Assembly (NCBI GenBank): GCA_043818215.1
Contig: JBDRGC010000216.1
Span: 1-9,383 of the forward strand
DNA: 9,383 nt
Reading direction: 5' to 3'
Origin: JBDRGC01 sp043818215
GTDB lineage: Bacteria > Chloroflexota > Anaerolineae > Anaerolineales > UBA11858
In this document: in pieces, positions 1 through 5,803 of the stretch
Numbering within the stretch: position 1 is the first letter of the stretch
Layout of the letters: each line of letters begins with the position of its first letter
Made by a program: the position numbers and the translations under genes
Notes under the pieces: model-generated
What the model saw: only the letters and a program-made list of their open reading frames with translations
What the model was told of the DNA's origin: nothing
Databases searched by the model: none

Positions 1-51
1 CACTTCTAATCGGGTTAGTTCTTTTTTGCTCATTGTTAGTAGTTCGTCCAT
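1..51 (-). CDS. ISNCY-like transposase, N-terminal fragment (cut by window edge)
   Basis: Read on the minus strand from the ATG at 51-49, this gives MDELLTMSKKELTRLEV and stays open to the window edge. An AGAGG ribosome binding site sits four bases before the start (60-56). The pattern 'LLTMSKKELxRLEV' is how I remember the start of ISNCY-type transposases, whose first domain is a helix-turn-helix that binds the element's ends, followed by a DDE-type integrase core (not visible here). Only 17 residues can be read, so the family rests on this short match plus the end-like repeats just upstream. It faces away from the rest of the window. Confidence 0.6.
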   Translation of the reverse strand, partial: MDELLTMSKKELTRLEV

Positions 52-88
52 TTTTCCTCTGTCCTTTTTTCTTGGTTTGAAAATCTGA

Positions 89-136
89 AAACAGGACATT
101 TTAACTTGGGAGAAACAGGACATCTCTACTTTGGGC
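89..136. repeat. Two imperfect 24-bp direct repeats at the IS end
   Basis: Copy 1 (89-112) and copy 2 (113-136) both begin with the 11 bases AAACAGGACAT and continue into an ACTT-GGG block. The copies abut without a gap. Their position just inside the element's outer edge suggests transposase binding sites, which in many insertion sequences are repeated near the ends. Confidence 0.75.
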
Positions 137-137
137 T

Positions 138-164
138 GACAAGATGACGACAAGATGACGACAA
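138..164. repeat. 11-bp tandem repeat beside the IS end
   Basis: GACAAGATGAC occurs twice without a gap (138-148 and 149-159), and a third copy starts with GACAA (160-164). It straddles the inferred outer tip of the insertion sequence at about 141 and stops five bases before the -35 box of the iclR promoter. It may be target sequence duplicated on insertion, or simple slippage. Confidence 0.8.
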
Positions 165-168
165 TCGC

Positions 169-197
169 TTGACAACTCACTGTGCTGATGTTACAAT
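169..197 (+). promoter_or_regulatory. Sigma70-type promoter of the iclR gene
   Basis: A perfect -35 hexamer TTGACA (169-174) is separated by 17 bases from a near-consensus -10 hexamer TACAAT (192-197). Transcription would start near 203-206, giving a leader of about 50 bases before the TTG start at 256. The hexamers lie just outside the insertion sequence end, so the promoter belongs to the host locus and not to the element. Confidence 0.85.
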
Positions 198-201
198 GTT
201 A

Positions 202-242
202 GAGTTTCTCTGAGTGAAATATAGTTTCACACAATGAAACTC
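202..242. promoter_or_regulatory. Probable IclR-type operator (phased GTTTC/GAAAC half-sites)
   Basis: Four half-sites alternate in direction: GTTTC (204-208), GTGAAA (214-219), GTTTCA (224-229) and TGAAAC (235-240). They form a perfect palindrome AGTTTCA-N5-TGAAACT (223-241), a second one GTGAAA-N5-TTTCAC (214-230), and an outer pair GAGTTTC/GAAACTC (202-208 and 236-242). The centres are about 10-11 bp apart, so all lie on one face of the helix. IclR-family proteins bind such sites as dimers or tetramers. The block runs from the predicted transcription start almost to the ribosome binding site (244-248), where a bound repressor would block initiation. Autoregulation is therefore likely. Confidence 0.75.
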
Positions 243-255
243 CGGGAGCGACAAA

Positions 256-1038
256 TTGCCTGCAAACAAGTACACCGTTGATGTGCTCGTGCGAGGGTTA
301 AATATTCTCACCTTGTTTAACCGTGAGAAGTCAACACTATCCCTCAAAGAAATCGTAGACCTTTCGGGTTTGAATAAGACAACCGCCTTCCGGCTGGTAA
401 GTACTTTGAAGGAAGCAGGTTACTTGATGCGGGATTTCGATACTAAACGATACCGTCCCGGGATCAAAGTCCTGCAATTGGGGTTTACCGCCATCACTAG
501 TATAGATTTTCGCCCGGTTGCTCATCCCTATCTGGAACAGTTATCCCAGCAGGTCGACGAGACAGTAAGTATGAGCATCCTGGATGGAATGGAGATCGTC
601 TATGTTGACCGGGTGCGCAACCAGCAGATCATGGGTGTTGTGCTGGGATTGGGGTCACGCTTGCCTGCCCACTGTGCTTCTATGGGAAAAACCATGCTGG
701 CTTATTTACCTCCCGAAGAATTGAAACATCGCCTAGAAAACGCAAACCTGAAGGGCCACACACCGAAAAGCCTGAGCACTCGTCAGGCGTTGAACGCTGA
801 GTTGACCCTCATTCGCCAACAAGGTTATGCCATCAATGATGAGGAACTCGAGATTGGTTTACGTTCAGTGGCAGCACCAATTTGGGATCACAGCAAGCGC
901 GTCGTGGCAGCGATAAACATAGCCGGGACTGCTGCCAGGACTCCCATGGAGCGAATGAAAGGCGAATTAGCTCAAGCAGTTCGTCATACTGCCTTTCAAA
1001 CCTCACAAGCTTTAGGGTATACACCTTCGGAGCAATGA
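256..1038 (+). CDS. IclR-family transcriptional regulator (PcaR/PobR-like)
   Basis: This 260-residue protein has the two-domain IclR plan. A winged helix-turn-helix covers about residues 8-68, with the recognition helix region LNKTTAFRLVSTL (39-51). The effector-binding domain runs from about 75 to 255 and includes GSRLPAHCASMGKTMLAY (133-150), a block typical of PcaR/PobR/PcaU-type members that sense aromatic or other carboxylic acids. The TTG start is chosen because GGGAG (244-248) lies seven bases upstream and the protein then begins at the usual family position. A strong promoter and a phased operator precede it, pointing to autoregulation. The next frame begins three bases after its stop, so they were probably co-transcribed. 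Whether it now controls the ABC importer is inference from position only; the true ligand is unknown. Confidence 0.92.
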   Translation: MPANKYTVDVLVRGLNILTLFNREKSTLSLKEIVDLSGLNKTTAFRLVSTLKEAGYLMRDFDTKRYRPGIKVLQLGFTAITSIDFRPVAHPYLEQLSQQVDETVSMSILDGMEIVYVDRVRNQQIMGVVLGLGSRLPAHCASMGKTMLAYLPPEELKHRLENANLKGHTPKSLSTRQALNAELTLIRQQGYAINDEELEIGLRSVAAPIWDHSKRVVAAINIAGTAARTPMERMKGELAQAVRHTAFQTSQALGYTPSEQ

Positions 1039-1290
1039 TTCATGGATCTCGATCTCTCGCTTGCCCAGCTAGTGATTCAAGAAAAAGCACGCGTCTTCGC
1101 AACTGAGCATATTGCCCCGGTAGCAACACGCAACGATCGAGAGGAAATCTTCCCCCGCAACATCCTGAATGAGTTGGCTCCCACCGGCCTGATGGCCCCC
1201 ACCTTGCCCTATGAAATGGGCGGGTTGGGGGCGGATTTTATTGGTGAGGCTCTGGTCTTCGAGGAGATCGGCAAGGTTTGCTCCTCGGTC

Positions 1291-1310
1291 TCCGATGTAC
1301 ATCTATCGGA
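1291..1310. repeat. Short inverted repeat at the first join of the chimera
   Basis: TCCGAT (1291-1296) and ATCGGA (1305-1310) are perfect inverted arms around an 8-base loop. A 10-base palindrome GATGTACATC (1294-1303) overlaps them. The block falls on residues 84-90, exactly where the N-terminal dehydrogenase homology ends and the sequence jumps to the C-terminal domain. Confidence 0.6.
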
Positions 1311-1659
1311 TGAACAGCGCTTAGGCGAAGTCGGAGAGGGCTTTCGAATTGCAATGAGCGCTGTGGATAATGGCCGTTATGGCCTCGCGGCGGGTTGCGT
1401 GAGGCAAGCGCAAGCCTGTCTAGATGCATGTATCACCTATAGCAAAGAACGAGAATCTTTCGGTAAACCTATTGCTTCTCATCAATTAGTGCAAGAAATG
1501 TTAGTCGAGATGGCTCTCCAGGTCGAAACGGCGCGTCTGTTGGTCTATCAAGCCTGGTACTTGAAGAACAAGGGTGTAAAGAATATCTGCCAGACTTCGT
1601 TAGCTAAACTACATGCCAGCGAGGTGGCTGTCAATGTTGCACGCACTACTGATGAACTG

Positions 1660-1679
1660 CCCCGCAGCAAGTTACGGGG
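1660..1679. repeat. 20-bp hairpin element at the second join of the chimera
   Basis: The 20 bases from CCCCGCAGC (1660-1668) to GTTACGGGG (1671-1679) fold into a nine-position stem with one C/A mismatch, one G-T wobble and a two-base AA centre. Translated in frame it gives LPRSKLRG, which matches neither the dehydrogenase nor the M29-like family. It sits exactly between the two homologies. It resembles the small CCCCGCAGCAAGCTGCGGGG-type palindromes that I recall as dispersed elements in several bacterial genomes; copy number here cannot be judged. Confidence 0.6.
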
Positions 1680-2027
1680 AATGTACCCAAATAGATTCAA
1701 GGTGGAGGAAGGTCGGGTCGTTTCTGTCGTTGATTGTCGTCAGGCTGAAGAACTTCGCGATATTGTCCCAAACATCGAGAACGCTGCGAACATCGCTGAA
1801 ATCGGCGTCGGTTTGAACCCGATGTGTCGCCGTAATGGAGATTTCGAAGGAGAGAAAAAAAGACGTGGTAATGTGTATATCGCCATTCGAGATAATATCT
1901 TCTATAGTGGCGATGTACACAGCGCGGCCCACATGGATATGGTGATCTATTCACCAACGGTAAAGCTGGATGACCGAATAGTTGTAGATCGGGGTAATGT
2001 ACAACTTACCAGTCACTAGATATTTTT

Positions 2028-2059
2028 GGAAGGAGGTAGCCATAAGTTTATTAGAATAA
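2028..2059 (+). other. Orphan Shine-Dalgarno with lost start codon (gene remnant)
   Basis: A near-perfect ribosome binding site, GGAAGGAGGT (2028-2037), stands nine bases after the stop of the chimeric frame. At normal spacing from it is ATA (2042-2044) instead of ATG, then AGT TTA TTA GAA and a TAA stop (2057-2059). The likely explanation is the truncated start of a gene that once followed the M29-like gene in the same operon. The site is about 70 bases too far upstream to serve the lipoprotein gene, which has its own GGAG. Confidence 0.5.
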
Positions 2060-2108
2060 TTCAGTTCATTATCTCAGCTAACCAAATAAAATTTCTAACA
2101 GGAGAAGC

Positions 2109-3497
2109 ATGATGAAACAAAAATGGTTGTTTATTTTTTCGGCATTACTGATGGTCAGTATGCTAGTGACTGCCTGCCAACCCCAAAAAGTCGTCGAGAC
2201 CGTCGTCGAGACCGTCGTCGTGATCCAGGAGGTCGAAAAAACGGTTGTCGTAACCCAGGAAGTCGAAAAACAGGTAGAAGTTCTCGTCACATCCATACCT
2301 GCTCCAGAAGCAGAAGCCACCACCATCCGCATCGGTGGGGTCGGGCCGCTTTCCTCCCCAGGCTATGTGGTTGGTGGAATTGCCATGCAATTCACCATGA
2401 ACCTGGCGGTGAAGGACATCAACGCGCAGGGTGGCATCCTGGGCAAGCAGGTCGAGTTGATCTTCGCTGACACCGAGGGGCTGCCGGAACGCGGCTCATC
2501 TGTCGCTGAGCGTTTGATCAACAACGAAAAGGTCGTGGCCATCGTCGGTGAGGCCCATAGCGCCGTAGGTCTGGCTGAACTCGAGGTGGCCCACAAGTAT
2601 GGCATTCCGATTGTATTCGCAGAAACCTGGTCAGACGCGATCACCGAGACCGGCTACCCGGAAGTCTTCCGCATTGCCCCTGCCTCCACTATGAACAGCC
2701 GCGCTTCAGCCGAATGGCTGTCTGCGGTAGGTTCCAAAAGCATGGTGCTTATTGCCGAGAACACTGACTATGGCATCGGGCAGGCCGAGTCAGACAAGGT
2801 GTTCCATGAAGAACTCGGCATCACTATTCTCGATACGATCTTCGTAGAAACGAACACTACAGACTTTCAACCCATCCTCGCCCGCATCCAGGCCATGGAC
2901 CCCGCCCCGGATGTTATCCGTGTGGCCATAACTGGCCAGGCCAGTTACAACCTTGAACAGCAAATGGTTGACCTGGGACTTGCGCCTTCGGAAAAGACGA
3001 TCGGCGCGGCCAGCACGGACGCCAAGGCTCCCGAGTTTTGGACAAGTGTTCCCAATGGGAATTACTACGTCTTCGCAAACATCGGTTTACCGCCCAGCCT
3101 GTACAACGACACCACGAAGCATGTAGCCGAAGAGTACAGAAACGCTTTCAACTCCGAACCGTTGAGTGACGCATTGGAAGCCTACGATTCTGTCTGGATT
3201 ATCGCCGACGCCATCGAGCGGGCTGGCACAACAGAGTCCCAGGCTGTCATTGCCGCGTTGGAGGAAACCGACATCGTTCTGTCTCAGGGACGTTACTGGT
3301 TCAAGTACACCAGCAAGAACCCGCTCCCAACTGACGGTAGCGTAGCAGCTTATATGTGGCACCAGTGGCCCGATCCGGCCATCCTCTTTATACAGTACTT
3401 CGAGCCCAATCAGGCATGGGAAGACGCGGCTGTCATCTGGCCGCCAGCCTACCAGACCCATGGCACACCCTATATTCCCTATGGAACAACTCCGTAG
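2109..3497 (+). CDS. Branched-chain amino acid-type ABC transporter, substrate-binding lipoprotein
   Basis: This 462-residue protein captures the substrate outside the membrane for the Liv-type importer encoded downstream. A lipoprotein signal peptide (KQK positive end, hydrophobic 6-20) ends in the lipobox VTAC, with Cys23 as the lipidation site. Residues 27-61 form a repeat linker (VVETVVETVVV, then QEVEKTVVVT/QEVEKQVEVLV) that should act as a stalk. The type I periplasmic binding fold (Peripla_BP_6/LivJ-like) runs from about 73 to 435 with the usual landmarks: IRIGGVGPLS, NAQGGILGKQVELIFADTEG, and EAYDSVWIIADAIERAG near 357-373. AGGAG (2100-2104) precedes two adjacent ATG codons (2109, 2112) and either could be used. 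The ligand cannot be read; members of this family also bind amides, urea and aromatic acids. No confident promoter is visible in 2020-2108. Confidence 0.93.
   Translation: MMKQKWLFIFSALLMVSMLVTACQPQKVVETVVETVVVIQEVEKTVVVTQEVEKQVEVLVTSIPAPEAEATTIRIGGVGPLSSPGYVVGGIAMQFTMNLAVKDINAQGGILGKQVELIFADTEGLPERGSSVAERLINNEKVVAIVGEAHSAVGLAELEVAHKYGIPIVFAETWSDAITETGYPEVFRIAPASTMNSRASAEWLSAVGSKSMVLIAENTDYGIGQAESDKVFHEELGITILDTIFVETNTTDFQPILARIQAMDPAPDVIRVAITGQASYNLEQQMVDLGLAPSEKTIGAASTDAKAPEFWTSVPNGNYYVFANIGLPPSLYNDTTKHVAEEYRNAFNSEPLSDALEAYDSVWIIADAIERAGTTESQAVIAALEETDIVLSQGRYWFKYTSKNPLPTDGSVAAYMWHQWPDPAILFIQYFEPNQAWEDAAVIWPPAYQTHGTPYIPYGTTP
2190..2276 (+). repeat. In-frame tandem repeats coding the lipoprotein linker
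   Basis: A 12-base unit GTCGTCGAGACC occurs twice in tandem (2190-2201 and 2202-2213) with a partial third. It is followed by two 30-base units starting at 2217 and 2247, each coding ten residues of the VV-x-QEVEK-x-V type. The period is always a multiple of three, so slippage would change linker length without breaking the frame. Confidence 0.85.
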
Positions 3498-3515
3498 TGA
3501 CTGATTTGTAAAGTG

Positions 3516-3564
3516 TGGAATGTGAGGCGTGAGGCGTAAAGAGTGCTTCACGTCTCGCATTCCA
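3516..3564 (+). promoter_or_regulatory. Long stem-loop between binding-protein and permease genes
   Basis: TGGAATGTGAGGCGTGA (3516-3532) pairs with TCACGTCTCGCATTCCA (3548-3564) over 17 positions, two of them G-U. The stem can extend inward by five more, mostly wobble, pairs to a five-base loop at 3538-3542. No run of T follows, so it is not a standard intrinsic terminator. It lies 18 bases after the lipoprotein stop and 34 bases before the permease start. In such operons a hairpin here commonly protects the upstream message from 3'-exonucleases and raises the ratio of binding protein to membrane parts. A dispersed repeat is an alternative, since the arm contains the doubled motif GTGAGGC. 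Confidence 0.75.
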
Positions 3565-3598
3565 AAACCTGACAGGCAAACTACCAAAGGACTGTATT

Positions 3599-4789
3599 AT
3601 GCAGATACATCCGGTTGTTGTTATTTGGTTGTTGTGCGCCGGGCCAGCCTGGGCGGCGCTTGGCGCTTGGGGCTTGCCTCGCCTCTATCGCCGAAAGGGA
3701 TTGGAAGATGCGCCAGCCAGATTTATTGGCGGTATGGCAGGTCTCACGCTGGGACCCCTGTTACTCGTTCCGCTATGGCAGTTCACTCCTGATCTACGCC
3801 GTTGGTATTGGAGCGGCGGCACAGGCGTGCTTGCGGCTGTTGAACTCTATGGCCTGTTCGCTTTCCTGAATCCGAATAACCTGTGCGTTACGAATGCCGG
3901 TTACGTGGCTGATCAAGTTGCCAATGGCCTGACCATCGGCTTCATCTACGCGTTGATAGCCATTGGCCTGACGCTGATCTACTCTGTGCAGGGCGTTGTC
4001 TCTTTTGCGCATGGCCAGTTCTATATGCTGGGGGGATATGTTTCTTACTACTTCCTTCAGCTATTTGTGAATGTCAATCCCATTGTAGGCATACCGGTAG
4101 CCGGACTGGCAACCATGCTAATCGGCTTTGCCTTCGAGCGGTTTTTCCTGCGCCCCATGCACCAGGGACAAATCGAGCGGGCGGTTGAATACGCAATCCT
4201 GATAACCTTTGGACTCGGTTTCTTTCTGGAATATACGGTACTGGCTGTCGTTGGACCGTTTTCCCAGAAAGCCCCCGTCTTTACTCAGGCGCGTGTCTTG
4301 ACCCTCGGGCCATTGACACTGCTTCCCAACCGGCTGGTGGCAGGCGCCGTCGGCATCCTGTTGACCTTAGCCCTGCTGTACCTCCTCCACCGTACCTGGC
4401 TGGGCAAGGCGTTGCGGGCGGTGAGTATGGATAAGCAGGCCGCAGCTGTTGTCGGGATCAACCCCCTGACGATGAACACCTTATCCTTCGGCATCGGCAC
4501 GATGCTGGCCGGGATGGCCGGCGCGGCCTTGATCCCTGTCTTCACCTGGGTGCCCTGGGTGGGCGGTCCCGCGGCGGTGCGTTCCTTTGTCATCATCGTT
4601 CTGGGAGGCATGGGATCAGTACCCGGAGCGTTCCTGGGCGGGTTGATCATTGGCCTGGTCGAGGCGCTGGGCGCGGGATGTTATCCTGATCCGAGCAAAG
4701 GCGCCGCCTACAAAACGGCTTTTGGCCTGATCATCTTCGCCGCCATGTTACTCCTGCGTCCCAAGGGGTTGTTTGGGAGGGAACCATGA
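3599..4789 (+). CDS. livH: LivH-type ABC permease with N-terminal membrane extension
   Basis: This 396-residue inner-membrane protein forms one half of the importer channel. The LivH core begins near residue 104 (VADQVANGLTIGFIYALIAIGLTLIY at 103-128 in outline, then SFAHGQFYMLGGYVSY 135-150). It continues through the cytoplasmic coupling loop AVSMDKQAAAVVGIN (274-288) and the conserved GGMGSVPGAFLGGLIIG (336-352). Typical LivH proteins are about 290-310 residues. Here about 100 extra residues come first, with three hydrophobic stretches (about 5-27, 45-61, 76-91) split by a basic segment RLYRRKG (28-34). The ATG at 3599 is supported by AAAGGA seven bases upstream, and the whole extension is in the same frame, so it appears genuine. 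The gene overlaps the next permease by four bases (ATGA). Confidence 0.9.
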   Translation: MQIHPVVVIWLLCAGPAWAALGAWGLPRLYRRKGLEDAPARFIGGMAGLTLGPLLLVPLWQFTPDLRRWYWSGGTGVLAAVELYGLFAFLNPNNLCVTNAGYVADQVANGLTIGFIYALIAIGLTLIYSVQGVVSFAHGQFYMLGGYVSYYFLQLFVNVNPIVGIPVAGLATMLIGFAFERFFLRPMHQGQIERAVEYAILITFGLGFFLEYTVLAVVGPFSQKAPVFTQARVLTLGPLTLLPNRLVAGAVGILLTLALLYLLHRTWLGKALRAVSMDKQAAAVVGINPLTMNTLSFGIGTMLAGMAGAALIPVFTWVPWVGGPAAVRSFVIIVLGGMGSVPGAFLGGLIIGLVEALGAGCYPDPSKGAAYKTAFGLIIFAAMLLLRPKGLFGREP

Positions 4790-5803
4790 TTCTCCGCGAC
4801 TATCGTCAATGGGTGGCAACAGGCGTGCTAATCACATTGCTCGTATTTGCCCCCCTTTACCTGAACCAGTACCCGTATCAAATGGCTGTCGTCACCGGAG
4901 CCTTCTTCTACGCGATCCTGGCCTCCAGTTGGTCGTTGCTGGCCGGGACAGCCGGTCAGTTCTCGTTTGCCCACATGGCCTTTAATGACTATCGGCGCTT
5001 ATACCAGCGGATTGCTTGGCCGGGACCTGGGGACAAGCCCGCTGACCGGTATCCTGCTCGGTACGCTGCTGGCGGGGATCATCGGCCTGTTCATCGGTCT
5101 GCTGTGCTTGCGACTGCGCGGCGCTTACCTGGCGTTGTTCACCATTGCCTTCTCTGAGATTCTGCGTATTGTCCTGCTCACTGAGTTCAAGTACACCGAA
5201 GGCAGCAATGGATTGGAACTGGCGCCCTTGTATGCAGGCATCACGGCACAGGCAGAGTATTACATCACACTGGCGCTGCTACTGGGCACGATGGCGCTAA
5301 TGTATTGGTTGATTAGCTCGCGCTTTGGCCTGTTTATACGCGCCATGCGCGAGGACGAAGATGCGGCGGCCGCAATGGGGGTGAACGTGGTGCGCTACAA
5401 GATCCTGGTTTTCGTAATCACCAGTATGATTGTCGGACTGGCCGGTGGGGTCTTCTATCATCAAGTGGGCATCATTACGCCTAACACCATAGAATTGTTG
5501 CAGATGTCGCTGATCGTTGCCATGGCAGTCATAGGGGGGATGGAAAGCCTGTTTGGGGCCGCCGTCGGCGCTATTGTTAGCCGTCTCGCTTTGGAATTGT
5601 TGCGCGAGATCAACATACTGGGATTACACATTGAATTCGGAGCCTGGCGCTTTGCTGCCTTCGGACTGATATTAGTGTTTACTTTGCGATTCGCCCAGAA
5701 CGGTCTGCTCCATCCAATCATTGACCGGTTGTTCCTGCGGCGGGTACGCCAGGAGACAGTCGCCAAGCGGATAAACAAGGGAGGCCAAAATGATCCAGCT
5801 TGA
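4786..5803 (+). pseudogene. livM: LivM-type ABC permease, split by a single-base frameshift
   Basis: This is the second channel subunit of the importer. The frame starting at ATG 4786 gives 66 good LivM residues ending AGQFSFAHMAF, then reads nonsense to a stop at 5157. The +1 frame takes over at ATG 4985 as MTIGAYTSGLLG and continues for 272 residues to 5803. Removing one A at 4984-4985 joins them into a normal 338-residue protein with AHMAF-MTIGAYTSG, the LRGAYLALFTIAFSEILR block (about 111-128), the coupling loop RAMREDEDAAAAMGVN (185-200) and VIGGMESLFGAAVGA. No other damage is visible, so the event is very recent or is a sequencing or assembly error in a draft. The start overlaps the livH stop (ATGA), and the end overlaps the next gene by 14 bases. 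Confidence 0.88.

Larger units (their letters stand above)
1..141 (-). mobile_element. End of an ISNCY-like insertion sequence
   Basis: The transposase start at 51 and the repeated AAACAGGACAT motif at 89-123 fit the upstream end of an insertion sequence whose body lies left of the window. On the minus strand the putative tip reads TGTCAGCCCAAAGTAGAG, starting at 141. That resembles the TGTC...CAAAGTAGA-ATGTCC termini of ISNCY-type elements as I recall them. The exact boundary is inferred: no partner end or target duplication can be seen because the other end is outside the window. Confidence 0.55.
1042..2019 (+). pseudogene. Chimeric open frame: acyl-CoA dehydrogenase pieces fused to an M29/NicX-like C-terminus
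   Basis: The 325-codon frame has three parts. Residues 1-83 match the N-terminal helical domain of an acyl-CoA dehydrogenase (EEIGKVCSSV at 74-83). Residues about 92-202 match the later C-terminal helical domain (RLGEVGEGFRIAMSAVDNGRYG at 93-114 in outline, then KERESFGKPI). Roughly 150 residues that should lie between them, including the middle beta domain that holds FAD and acyl-CoA, are absent. So is the C-terminal end with the usual catalytic glutamate region. Residues about 214-322 switch to the C-terminus of M29 aminopeptidase/NicX-like metalloenzymes (NIAEIGVGLNP at 250-260, H297xD299, PTVKLD). There the family's usual HIA is YIA (Tyr279), so one expected metal ligand appears lost. Both joins carry short palindromes. 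GGAG (1029-1032) could serve its ATG. No dehydrogenase activity is expected; the frame's openness may be chance or may mean that it is expressed. Confidence 0.8.

Noticed and set aside
138..164. 11-bp tandem repeats as a CRISPR or iteron array
   Set aside because: There are only two and a half contiguous copies, no spacers, and no cas or replication gene nearby.
2020..2108. Promoter for the transporter operon, with TAGAAT (2052-2057) as a possible -10 box
   Set aside because: No -35 hexamer lies at acceptable spacing; the nearest, TTGGAA (2026-2031), is 20 bases away. The region is AT-rich and may hold a promoter, but I cannot support one.
3516..3575. Intrinsic terminator after the binding-protein gene
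   Set aside because: The stem is followed by AAAACCTG and not by a T-run, and transporter genes that need co-expression follow. A processing or stabilising hairpin fits better.
3087..3587. Minus-strand open frame of 166 codons overlapping the binding-protein gene end and the stem-loop
   Set aside because: Its sequence shows no recognisable domain, it lies opposite a clear lipoprotein gene, and it would run through the hairpin. It is a shadow frame.
4978..4990. Programmed ribosomal frameshift producing full-length LivM
   Set aside because: No slippery heptamer, stimulating stop codon or internal Shine-Dalgarno is visible at TTTAATG, and LivM proteins are not known to need frameshifting. Mutation or sequencing error is simpler.
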